In this document: piece by piece, positions 38,401-45,177 of the stretch
Layout: every line of letters starts with the position of its first letter
Position numbering within the stretch: the stretch's first letter is position 1
NCBI RefSeq assembly: GCF_963675585.1
Contig: NZ_OY776411.1
Location: 873,001-937,000, forward strand
Direction: 5' to 3'
Length of the DNA stretch: 64,000 bases
From: an uncultured Draconibacterium sp.
Lineage (GTDB): Bacteria > Bacteroidota > Bacteroidia > Bacteroidales > Prolixibacteraceae
Program-made: the position numbers and the translations under genes
Notes under the pieces: model-generated
Told to the model about the DNA's origin: nothing
The model's input: only the letters and a program-made list of their open reading frames with translations
Database searches by the model: none

Positions 38401-38754
38401 GCGGTGCAACTGGATACTTTTCATAAAAGCCTCAAAGATAGGTTTGGAAAACTACCAAAAGAAAGTCGCGAGTTGCTCGAAATTCTTCCGCTAAGATGGA
38501 AAGCCATCGATTTAAGTATGGAAAAGATCATTCTGAAAAACAAAAAAATGATCTGCTATTTTGTGTCCGACCAAAAATCTACTTTTTATCAATCGGGTGA
38601 GTTTATTAAAATTGTACAATTTATACAAAAAGCGAGCTTAAAAGGAAAAATGAAAGAAGCCAATGGAAAACTCACCTTGTCTTTTTCGAATGTGCCAAAT
38701 GTTGAAACAGCAGATTACATTTTAAAAGAAATTCTTCAGGAATTAAAAAACTAG
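35413..38754 (+). CDS. mfd: transcription-repair coupling factor
   Basis: A DNA translocase that pushes stalled RNA polymerase off DNA damage and recruits UvrA. The 1113 residues hold the UvrB-like N-terminal module, the RNA-polymerase-interacting CarD-like domain (LHPGDYVVHIDHGIGTFAGL), helicase motif I GDVGFGKTE at 576-584, motif II DEEQ at 677-680, motif III TLTATPIPRTL, motif VI QLRGRVGRSNKKAFCYL and the C-terminal TRCF domain. Start: a TTG at 35413 (METSTFLKYF); no ATG lies between it and the terminator, and the next ATG would remove 55 residues of the first domain. The stop overlaps that of the convergent gene by three bases. Confidence 0.96.
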   Translation: METSTFLKYFEGHPEFASLAKILAAPPGEKIHLHGLIGSSKTILLTQLFSGVKKNMVLLLNDREEAAYFYDDFTNLGLQENTLFFPASYKRSVQFDQPEQENIVQRTEVLNLLSKNEKQYLLITYPEAIIERVISHSNLESNTLQIKQNDKISIEFINEFLYEYGFERVDFVYEPGQFSVRGSIVDIFSFSHEDPYRLDFFGDEIDSIRSFDIENQLSKARFTNITIIPNIQNNVIEGNRVSLVEFLQNDNCYFGNNLNQFFDRISEIYRNTIVDREDENITGNIIAGNDLQNQLEGLTVFDFGNDLAFSGTNRIDFSTSSQPVFNKNFELLATNLLEHKENGYELFILSNQEKQIERLQSIFKDANFKVNFNPVNFILHEGFIDHALKACFYTDHQIFERYHRFKLKSRKAQKEAISLQDLNKLHPGDYVVHIDHGIGTFAGLARTEVNGKIQEAIRLVYKDNDSLLVSIHSLHRISKYKGKDGSEPKINKLGTGAWQKMKSRTKAKVKDIAKELIALYAKRRAEKGHAFSLDSYLQTELEASFIYEDTPDQEKATAAVKSDMEKTIPMDRLVCGDVGFGKTEIAIRAAFKAVSDSKQVAVLVPTTILALQHFKTFSERLKDFPVKIGYVSRLKSTAEIKGELKEVADGKVDIIIGTHRLVSKDVKFKDLGLLIIDEEQKFGVSVKEKLKQFKVNVDTLTLTATPIPRTLQFSLMGARDLSIIQTPPPNRYPIVTEVHGFNDQLIKEAIQYEVDRNGQVFFIHNRVQNIYEVEATIKRIVPGVKTVVGHGQMDGPKLEKVMLDFINGKFDVLIATTIIESGLDIPNANTIIINQAQNFGLSDLHQLRGRVGRSNKKAFCYLIAPPLSTVSTEARRRLQAIEQFSELGSGFNIAMQDLDIRGAGNMLGAEQSGFIADIGFETYHRILNEAIQELKQGEFKDLFEEEDKQQSQAFLGIKYVTDCVIDTDMELLFPTSFIPGNSERMMLYRELDNIEDAVQLDTFHKSLKDRFGKLPKESRELLEILPLRWKAIDLSMEKIILKNKKMICYFVSDQKSTFYQSGEFIKIVQFIQKASLKGKMKEANGKLTLSFSNVPNVETADYILKEILQELKN

Positions 38755-39263
38755 TCCCGCAATTCTTCCGGAACAGGTCTGTCCTGAGTTGGTATTTTAT
38801 TAATTATTGAAACAATTTTCCATTCTCCCCCGGTTTTTGCCAACGAAAAATGATCAACACCAAGATTTTTACGTTCGGTTCCCGGAATTTGAGCTTCATA
38901 CAAAACCATAAACCAGGCAATGTCGCCAAATACTTTTCCATGCGTTTTTAAAACAGTTTCTGAAAAACCGGTGGTTTCAACATTCGAGTCTTCAATAAAT
39001 ACTTTAAACTCATTTATAAATCCGTCAAGCGAAAATACTTTATTTTCGGTACGGCTTGTACGCAAAACAACAAGCGCCTCATCCAGAAAAAGGGCTTTAA
39101 CATTGTCCCAATCCGGGAGTTCGTTTTTGTTGAAAGTAACAAGATCGTACAATTTACTCACGAGTTCTTCTGGTGTTTGTTCAGGAACGTTTGCATATAA
39201 AATATTGGTGCCAAACAGCAACATTAAACAAACAGCAATAACTTTTAATCGACTGGTCTTCAT
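38751..39263 (-). CDS. secreted SnoaL/NTF2-like protein
   Basis: A 170-residue protein with a signal peptide (MKTSRLKVIAVCLMLLFGTNILYA) and a cone-shaped NTF2/SnoaL-like fold suggested by the helix-then-strand pattern: WDNVKALFLDEALVVLRT, LDGFINEFKVFIED, GFSETVLKTHGKVFGDIAWFMVLYEAQ, HFSLAKTGGEWKIVSIINKI. Such proteins often bind small ligands or act as ketosteroid-isomerase-like enzymes; no catalytic residues can be assigned. It stands alone and is convergent with mfd. Confidence 0.75.
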   Translation of the reverse strand: MKTSRLKVIAVCLMLLFGTNILYANVPEQTPEELVSKLYDLVTFNKNELPDWDNVKALFLDEALVVLRTSRTENKVFSLDGFINEFKVFIEDSNVETTGFSETVLKTHGKVFGDIAWFMVLYEAQIPGTERKNLGVDHFSLAKTGGEWKIVSIINKIPTQDRPVPEELRD

Positions 39264-39417
39264 TGGTTTAATTTTAGAATTACTTATTTCGTATTTTCAA
39301 CACCATTAAAATTACATTTTTTACGCAACCATACTGTTACTTATACATCTATAAATATAGAAAATAGTAAAGTAGAAAAAATCTTACTTAATTTGTATAA
39401 ATTAAAATCCTACACAA

Positions 39418-40131
39418 ATGATCAAATTTCAAAAATTTATCAAACTATCACTGTTGTTCATGATTGTTGCAGGGCTCTTTTCGTGTAACAAGGACGACGG
39501 CGCAGAACCTTTTAGTGTAATAGGTGATGTAATTGTTCTTAAAAAAACATTCGATGGCGAAGTAAAATACGCCAATTCTTATATCGCATGGGGCACCCAA
39601 CCAATGACAATGGCCAAAGTGGTTACTCCTTACGGCCCGGAATATCAATTGGAGGCGTTGAGCGAAGCCAAAAATACGTATGCCAAGGAGCCTGGTAATA
39701 GCGACTTTAGTACAGCTACTCCGACTGAAGGCAATTACCATTTTTTGGTTGTACACCAGGACATTTCGCACGATGTGGCCGACCTGCTTATATTTGATGA
39801 TATCGATACAACAGAGATTGCATCGGTGTTAGTTGCTAATCAGGTTATAAGTGTTCAATGGGAAAGCAATTCAGATGCTGACAATTTTGTTGTGCGTTTG
39901 GTAAATACATCAGGAGGTTTGACTTTTGTAAGCCAGACTTTATCAAAAGAACAAAAACGACTCGACTTTAGTCCGGGAACATCAGGCGCCTGGCAGGAAA
40001 CGCCGGTAATTGGAGAAAATTACCAGGTTGAATTGTTGGCAATCCGTTATGAAGACATTACCGATGCGGAAGATCTATCTTACCACATCCAGGAAATTTC
40101 GATCGGACAACAAACAGTTACCTGGGAATAA
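39418..40131 (+). CDS. lipoprotein of unknown function
   Basis: A 237-residue lipoprotein with the lipobox GLFSC after a hydrophobic leader. The mature part begins with a short acidic linker (NKDDGAEP) and looks like two beta-sandwich domains: a jelly-roll-like first half (GDVIVLKKTFDGEVKYANSY) and a fibronectin-III-like second half (VISVQWESNSDADNFVVRLVN, then YQVELLAIRYEDITDAEDL). No named family recognised. It is monocistronic and followed by a terminator. Confidence 0.78.
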   Translation: MIKFQKFIKLSLLFMIVAGLFSCNKDDGAEPFSVIGDVIVLKKTFDGEVKYANSYIAWGTQPMTMAKVVTPYGPEYQLEALSEAKNTYAKEPGNSDFSTATPTEGNYHFLVVHQDISHDVADLLIFDDIDTTEIASVLVANQVISVQWESNSDADNFVVRLVNTSGGLTFVSQTLSKEQKRLDFSPGTSGAWQETPVIGENYQVELLAIRYEDITDAEDLSYHIQEISIGQQTVTWE

Positions 40132-40151
40132 TAAAAAACTACAAAGATACA

Positions 40152-40178
40152 ACCGCTTGACTTTCAGGCGGTTTTTTT
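40152..40178 (+). terminator. rho-independent terminator after lipoprotein gene
   Basis: Stem ACCGC(T) / (G)GCGGT with the loop between 40158 and 40166, followed by seven T. Twenty bases after the lipoprotein stop. Confidence 0.82.
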
Positions 40179-40194
40179 ATGCCCGAAACTTTAT

Positions 40195-40210
40195 TACTAT
40201 TTTTATAGTA
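40195..40210. promoter_or_regulatory. BlaI-type operator 1 (TACTA-N6-TAGTA)
   Basis: Inverted repeat TACTA (40195-40199), six bases, TAGTA (40206-40210). The 17-base unit including the following G matches operator 2 at 15 of 17 positions. Centre-to-centre distance to operator 2 is 54 bases, about five DNA turns. Confidence 0.65.
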
Positions 40211-40228
40211 GTTTTATTATGAATATAG

Positions 40229-40264
40229 TTGCAAATCTAAAATCATAGTACTATATTTGTAGTA
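40229..40264 (+). promoter_or_regulatory. promoter of BlaI/BlaR1-like pair overlapped by operator 2
   Basis: TTG (-33) at 40229-40231, a 20-base spacer and TATATTTG (-7, perfect TAnnTTTG) at 40252-40259. Operator 2, TACTA (40249-40253) - six bases - TAGTA (40260-40264), lies exactly on the -7 box, so a bound repressor would block transcription. The site resembles the BlaI/MecI operators of Gram-positive bacteria (TACA/TGTA dyads). Confidence 0.7.
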
Positions 40265-40327
40265 GAATAATTTTTAGTATGATTTTTGTTCTGCATCTTT
40301 CATACTCAAAACAGATGAAATACTGAT

Positions 40328-40705
40328 ATGAAGACACTCACAAAAGCAGAAGAACAGGTAATGCAAATTCTTTGGGATTTGAAAGAGGGAATTGTAAAGC
40401 AAGTGGTTGACGAATTCGACGACAACAAACCGGCTTACACCACCGTTGCAACCGTACTTACTGTTTTGGAAAAGAAAGGATTTGTAAAGCATAAAAAAAT
40501 AGGAAACACCAACCTTTTTTCGCCTGCCATTAGTAAAACCGAATACACAAAAGTCCAGTTCTCGTCGTTGCTGAAAAATTATTTTAACGGCTCATTCCCA
40601 AAAATGGCCACTTTTTTTGCCAAAGAAAACAACATCAGCATTAACGAACTGGAAGAGATGCTAAAAATTACAGAAAACGAATTGGACAAAGAAAACAAAC
40701 AATAA
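40328..40705 (+). CDS. BlaI/MecI/CopY-family repressor
   Basis: A 125-residue winged-helix repressor: LTKAEEQVMQILWDLKEGIVKQVVDEF then AYTTVATVLTVLEKKGFVKHKKIGNT (recognition helix and wing) and a C-terminal dimerisation helix pair. The segment corresponding to the BlaI cleavage site is near VQFSSLLKNYFNGS. It stands 2 bases before the BlaR1-like gene, the usual repressor/sensor pairing. The two TACTA-N6-TAGTA sites upstream are its likely operators, giving autoregulation. In Bacteroidota such pairs are common and mostly not tied to beta-lactam resistance. Confidence 0.92.
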   Translation: MKTLTKAEEQVMQILWDLKEGIVKQVVDEFDDNKPAYTTVATVLTVLEKKGFVKHKKIGNTNLFSPAISKTEYTKVQFSSLLKNYFNGSFPKMATFFAKENNISINELEEMLKITENELDKENKQ

Positions 40706-40707
40706 CC

Positions 40708-42369
40708 ATGGAAACACTACTCATCTATTTGGGAAATGCCTCCACCGGCATCGTTCTTTTTTATTTGATGTATTGGTTTTTTCTTCGCAAGGAAACCTTT
40801 CACAGTGCCAACCGAATCTTCCTGGTTTTAGGACTCGTATGCTCGGTTGTTCTGCCATTATTTCCTTTACAATACTCGGTATTGTTAGAAGCTGAAAACA
40901 CCGGAAAAGCCATAAAAACAATATCCGATACATTTAAACACATTCCGGTTTTTGCCGGCGATACAGACATGAGTACTGTAGATTTTGGATGGCAGCAAGC
41001 CATTTTGCTGGTGTATTTAACAGGCGCTGCCATCTTTTTGCTGCGCTTGCTTATCCAATCATTTGTACTCATTCATTTAATGATAAAATACCGCATTAAA
41101 TCCATAAACGGCATTCGAATTGTAGAAAACGAAAAATACGGACTGCCCTTTTCTTTTTTTAATGTTGTATTTATTAATCCGAAATTTCATACACAGGACG
41201 ACCTGCCGGAAATTCTGGCTCACGAACAAGTGCACATTCGTGAGAATCACTGGTTCGACCTGCTTTTTATAGAACTGTTAACAGTCATCTTTTGGTTCAA
41301 TCCATTTATTTGGTTCTTTGAACGATCAATTAAACAAAACCATGAGTATCTGGCCGACAAAGGTGTTCTTGCGCAGGGACACACTGTGGGTCGTTACCAG
41401 GCTTTATTAGTAAACCAGTTAATGGGCATGCAGATTATTGGAATCACCAACAACCTGAATTTTGCACTTAACACAAACAGATTAAAAATGATGACGAAAA
41501 TGAAAACATCCCGCAAAAACGGGGTAAAATTTACCCTGGCCTTGCCGGTTTTAGCATTCCTGTTGTTTGCATTCGCCGAGCCTCAGTATAAAGTTGAAGG
41601 CCATGAATTGAATACCAATATCAATTCGATGAGTGAAACAACGGGAGAAAAAGAGCTTACCATTCATGGTAAAGTAATATTGGATGATTCGAAAGAACCA
41701 CTACCCGGAGCCTCTGTAATTCTTAAAGGAACTACAATTGGAGTGGTATCCGACAGAGATGGTACGTTTAAATTGGTTGATCCAAATCCTAAAAAGACCA
41801 GCGATGGTAGCCTCAGTTCCGAAATTGTGATATCATTTGTGGGTAAAGAAACAATTGTAAACACAATAACTGCATCGGGAGAAGCGCTTAACAATGGCAA
41901 ATACACTTTCCTGATGAAAGATGCGGTAATTGTTATCGACACTGATGTTCCGCCACCACCACCACCACCGGCTCCTGCAACAAAGAAAGAAAGCAGCACT
42001 CCGCCACCACCACCTCCTCCTGGAAAAACTGCAAAAACAAAACTAAGTGCTGAAGAAAGTGAACAGGAAGTATTTTTTGTAGTGGAAGACATGCCTAAAT
42101 ATCCGGGAGGACAAGCAGAACTGGCCATGCATGTTCAGAAAATGCAAAAGAAACTGGCAAGCGCAAAAAATATTAGTGGCAAGGCAAAAGTTAGTTTCAC
42201 CGTTTCAACATCGGGTAAAGTTACCGACATAAAAGTGGTGGAAAAAGACAACGACATGGCAGCAAAAGGAGCCTATGCAATTGTTTCGGGTTTGGAAGAC
42301 TGGACACCGGGAAAACAACGGGGCAAAGCCGTTTCGGTGAAATATTTACTGCCTGTAGAATTTAAGTAA
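40708..42369 (+). CDS. BlaR1-like M56 membrane metallopeptidase with carboxypeptidase-regulatory and TonB C-terminal domains
   Basis: A 553-residue membrane protein. Residues 1-300 form the M56 domain with membrane helices near residues 5-25, 35-55, 90-115 and 280-292 and the zinc-protease motif H172-E-Q-V-H176 followed by NHWFDLL and the third-ligand region HEYLADKGV. Then comes a carboxypeptidase-regulatory-like beta domain (about 315-400; GKVILDDSKEPLPGASVILKG), two polyproline runs of seven residues separated by APATKKESST, and a TonB C-terminal domain (about 455-553; KAKVSFTVSTSGKVTDIKVV, ending YLLPVEFK). Probably senses a periplasmic signal and cleaves the repressor encoded just upstream; the TonB-like part may contact outer-membrane receptors. 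Confidence 0.9.
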   Translation: METLLIYLGNASTGIVLFYLMYWFFLRKETFHSANRIFLVLGLVCSVVLPLFPLQYSVLLEAENTGKAIKTISDTFKHIPVFAGDTDMSTVDFGWQQAILLVYLTGAAIFLLRLLIQSFVLIHLMIKYRIKSINGIRIVENEKYGLPFSFFNVVFINPKFHTQDDLPEILAHEQVHIRENHWFDLLFIELLTVIFWFNPFIWFFERSIKQNHEYLADKGVLAQGHTVGRYQALLVNQLMGMQIIGITNNLNFALNTNRLKMMTKMKTSRKNGVKFTLALPVLAFLLFAFAEPQYKVEGHELNTNINSMSETTGEKELTIHGKVILDDSKEPLPGASVILKGTTIGVVSDRDGTFKLVDPNPKKTSDGSLSSEIVISFVGKETIVNTITASGEALNNGKYTFLMKDAVIVIDTDVPPPPPPPAPATKKESSTPPPPPPPGKTAKTKLSAEESEQEVFFVVEDMPKYPGGQAELAMHVQKMQKKLASAKNISGKAKVSFTVSTSGKVTDIKVVEKDNDMAAKGAYAIVSGLEDWTPGKQRGKAVSVKYLLPVEFK

Positions 42370-42475
42370 CAGAAAACAAAAATATTACTTTGACTCTTTC
42401 ACCCGATGACTTTCTGTCACCGGGTGAATTAGTATTACATTTTCATATATTCCTTACATGATGTAACTTAGAAAT

Positions 42476-43045
42476 ATGAAAACACACTATTTCAAATCTG
42501 CCAAAGAGTGGAAACAATGGTTACAAACAAACCACTCAACAGAATCAGAACTCTGGCTTGTTTACTATAAAAAGCACACCAAACAACCGAGTATCCCGTA
42601 TGACGATTCGGTAAAAATTGCCCTTTGCTGGGGTTGGATTGACGGACTAGTAAAAAAACTGGATGATGTAAGCTATGCAAGAAGATTTACTCCCAGAAGA
42701 AACAATAGTCTTTGGTCGGAATCGAATAAAAAACGTGTTGCCGAATTATTGAAGGAAGGTAAAATGGAACCTGCTGGTTTAAAATTGATTGAAGCTGCAA
42801 GAAAGAATGGCAACTGGGAAAAAGTGGTTCAGCCTCCTGAAATTGATACTTCCCTTTCGGCTGAATTTAATTCGGCTTTGAGCAAAAATTCTGAAGCCAA
42901 AGCTTTTTTCGAGTCGCTGGCTGCCAACCACAAAAACCAATTTGTTATATGGATTAATATGGCCAAACGTGACGAGACAAAAGAAAAACGGATTAAGGAA
43001 TCTATTGATTTGTTGGCCAACAGGAAGAAATTGGGATTGAAATAA
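42476..43045 (+). CDS. YdeI/OmpD-associated family protein
   Basis: A 189-residue cytoplasmic protein of the YdeI/OmpD-associated family: SAKEWKQWLQTNHSTESELWLVYYKK, DSVKIALCWGWIDGLVKKLD, YARRFTPRRNNSLWSESNKKRVAELL, and a C-terminal region with AANHKNQFVIWINMAKRDETKEKRI. Relatives are linked to resistance against cationic peptides or are called bacteriocin-protection proteins; the molecular action is not known to me. Monocistronic with a hairpin downstream. Confidence 0.88.
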   Translation: MKTHYFKSAKEWKQWLQTNHSTESELWLVYYKKHTKQPSIPYDDSVKIALCWGWIDGLVKKLDDVSYARRFTPRRNNSLWSESNKKRVAELLKEGKMEPAGLKLIEAARKNGNWEKVVQPPEIDTSLSAEFNSALSKNSEAKAFFESLAANHKNQFVIWINMAKRDETKEKRIKESIDLLANRKKLGLK

Positions 43046-43061
43046 CATCGCAACAAAAAAG

Positions 43062-43090
43062 GAAAGGCCGGTTCACTAACCAGCCTTTTC
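43062..43090 (+). terminator. hairpin after YdeI-type gene
   Basis: Imperfect stem AAAGGC-x-GGTT / AACC-x-GCCTTT with a 4-base loop and a TTTTC tail, about 20 bases past the stop. Weak to moderate terminator. Confidence 0.5.
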
Positions 43091-43205
43091 TCAATCAACC
43101 TAAACCTAAACTAAACCAAAAACCTTACCATATTATGGTGAGTATCTTAATCTTTCCTACTGAAACAAGTAATATTTAAAAATGTTTAATCCGTTCGTTA
43201 TTTTC

Positions 43206-45062
43206 TTAAAACTTCAGAATAACTGATTCCAATCCTTTCAAATCCAGGGCAACAGAAGCACTTCCATTTTCCACATTCAACACAAAATTATCAGTGCCCG
43301 ACAATTGATCGGTGAGCTTGTAATTCCCATTTTCCAGTTTTAAAAGCCCAACTGTTTCTTCATCGAGTTTTAGTTGAAAAGCATGCTCGGTTTCCTTAAA
43401 ATTGCTAACTACAATTAAACGTTCCTGCTTGCTAAACCGCACAAACGAAAAAAGCTTGTTGGTATAGTTTTCAGTATGTTCGCGATTGAACAAATGAATG
43501 TCTTTGTATTCGCCCATCAGGGCCGGCGAGTTAGCCGAGAAATTTAGCAAGCTTTTATAAAATGAGTTTAATTCTTTTTCTTCAGGGGTAGACTGACCAC
43601 AATCGAAAGCGCCATTGTTCATCCATCTTTGATGGGCAGGTACTCCCCAATAATCAAAAATTGATGTACGCGATTCGGTTCCAAATCCGGCATTTCCGTC
43701 TCCGGGCTCGCCCACATTTTGTCCAAAATAAAGCATTGTTGGCGATGTACTCATACAAGCGGAAACAACCATGGCCGGCTTGCCTTTTTGTGCATTTCCT
43801 GCAAATTCTTTACTGGCGATTCTTTGCTCATCGTGGTTCTCAAGAAAATGCAGCATGTGGTGTTCAATGTCCTCCAATCCATTATAAATGGCAGGTAAAT
43901 TATCTGTACTTCCGTGCCCTTGCATAATGTGTTTTAAAGTATCGTAAAGTTCAACCTTGTCGTATAAAAAATCCATTTTACCTTTGTAAATGTAATCGCG
44001 GTAAAGTTTAGGATTATAGACTTCGGCCAGTAAAAAGGCCTCCGGATTTTTCCTTTTTATGGTGGAATTCATGTAACTCCAGAATTCAACGGGCACCATT
44101 TCGGCCATATCATAACGAAAACCATCCACTCCTTTCCCCATCCAGTAAAGCGCAATGTTCAGGAACTTCGTCCACGAATCGGGTACTTTTTTGTTTTGCC
44201 AAAACTCATTGTGGGCCCGGTAATCTTTTTTATCGTATCCTTCCGGTAATCTATCAAAATCGTAGCTTCCGTCGGGTTTTACACCGTAATTAACTTTTAC
44301 TGTTTCGTACCAGTCGTAAAATCCGGGTTGTGCCTCGCGCGATCCGTTGCCGGTCCATTTTGCCGGATTTTCAGAAAACTTTCCATCTGCCAAAGGATGA
44401 TCTTCTCCACCAAGAGGTTTGTAACCATTCCTACTTTCCGGCACTTGAAAAGCTTTCCCCGGAATGTAATAGAAATTGTTGTCGCGTTTGTATTCCACCG
44501 ATGTATCGTCATTTTCGCCAAAATCGGCCATCCCTTTGGGTTTTGAAATGGAATGATAGTTACGGGCCACATGATTGGGAACAATATCAATAATTACTTT
44601 CATTCCATGTTTGTGAGTACGTGCAATTAAGGCTTCAAATTCTTCCAAACGGTTTTCAGGATTTACGGCTAAATCGGGATTTACATTGTAATAATCTTTT
44701 ACAGCATAAGGCGAACCGGCTCTTCCTTTTACAACATCCGGATCGTCATTTGAAATGCCATACGCAGTGTAGTCGTTTATTACACAATGATGAGGTACTC
44801 CTGTATACCAGATATGTGTGATTCCCATCGCCTTTAACTCTTCCAATGCCCTGTCGGTAAAATCGTTGAATTTACCAACGCCGTTCTCCTCAACGGTTCC
44901 CCAGGGTTTGTTTGTTGAATTTGTATTTCCGAATAAGCGTGTGAATACCTGGTAAACCACAAATTTTCCCTGTTGTTTTTCGGGCTGAACAGGTTCCTTT
45001 TTGGGTGGAGCTTGGCATGCAAAAACAGTTAAGGCAAGAAGTAGAAGTAGTAGTTTTTTCAT
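43206..45062 (-). CDS. GH13 alpha-amylase-family lipoprotein
   Basis: A 618-residue glycoside hydrolase, lipidated (leader MKKLLLLLLALTVFAC with lipobox VFAC), so probably on the inner face or surface of the outer membrane. GH13 regions: I DIVPNHV, II GFRYDMAEM with the nucleophile Asp, III FLLAEVYN with the acid/base Glu and IV FLENHDEQR with the stabilising Asp. A beta-sandwich C-domain follows (from about residue 540). It hydrolyses alpha-1,4-glucan or maltodextrin. Last gene of the minus-strand half of the starch locus, separated from the next GH13 gene by a palindromic repeat element. Confidence 0.94.
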   Translation of the reverse strand: MKKLLLLLLALTVFACQAPPKKEPVQPEKQQGKFVVYQVFTRLFGNTNSTNKPWGTVEENGVGKFNDFTDRALEELKAMGITHIWYTGVPHHCVINDYTAYGISNDDPDVVKGRAGSPYAVKDYYNVNPDLAVNPENRLEEFEALIARTHKHGMKVIIDIVPNHVARNYHSISKPKGMADFGENDDTSVEYKRDNNFYYIPGKAFQVPESRNGYKPLGGEDHPLADGKFSENPAKWTGNGSREAQPGFYDWYETVKVNYGVKPDGSYDFDRLPEGYDKKDYRAHNEFWQNKKVPDSWTKFLNIALYWMGKGVDGFRYDMAEMVPVEFWSYMNSTIKRKNPEAFLLAEVYNPKLYRDYIYKGKMDFLYDKVELYDTLKHIMQGHGSTDNLPAIYNGLEDIEHHMLHFLENHDEQRIASKEFAGNAQKGKPAMVVSACMSTSPTMLYFGQNVGEPGDGNAGFGTESRTSIFDYWGVPAHQRWMNNGAFDCGQSTPEEKELNSFYKSLLNFSANSPALMGEYKDIHLFNREHTENYTNKLFSFVRFSKQERLIVVSNFKETEHAFQLKLDEETVGLLKLENGNYKLTDQLSGTDNFVLNVENGSASVALDLKGLESVILKF

Positions 45063-45080
45063 AGATTATTGAATTAAAAA

Positions 45081-45163
45081 CTGTCATTTCGAAGGAGGAA
45101 CGACTGAGAAATCTCTCCGAACAACAGATTTCTCTCCTTCGTACCTCAGTATCGAAATGACAG
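45081..45163. repeat. GTCATTTCGA palindromic repeat element, copy 2
   Basis: An 83-base element with 12-base terminal inverted repeats CTGTCATTTCGA / TCGAAATGACAG and inner inverted matches (GAGAAATCTC / GATTTCTC). It is inserted between two GH13 genes of the same strand. Same family as 18916-18990. Confidence 0.75.
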
Positions 45164-45177
45164 TGTTTTTTAGAAGT

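Noticed and set aside
41949-42024. CCACCACCACC repeats as a microsatellite or CRISPR-like array
   Set aside because: They are the codons of the two polyproline spans in the BlaR1-like protein.
40328-42369. Beta-lactam resistance operon
   Set aside because: The repressor/sensor pair is of the BlaI/BlaR1 kind, but no beta-lactamase or penicillin-binding protein gene is near, and the sensor lacks the penicillin-binding domain, carrying a TonB-like domain instead.
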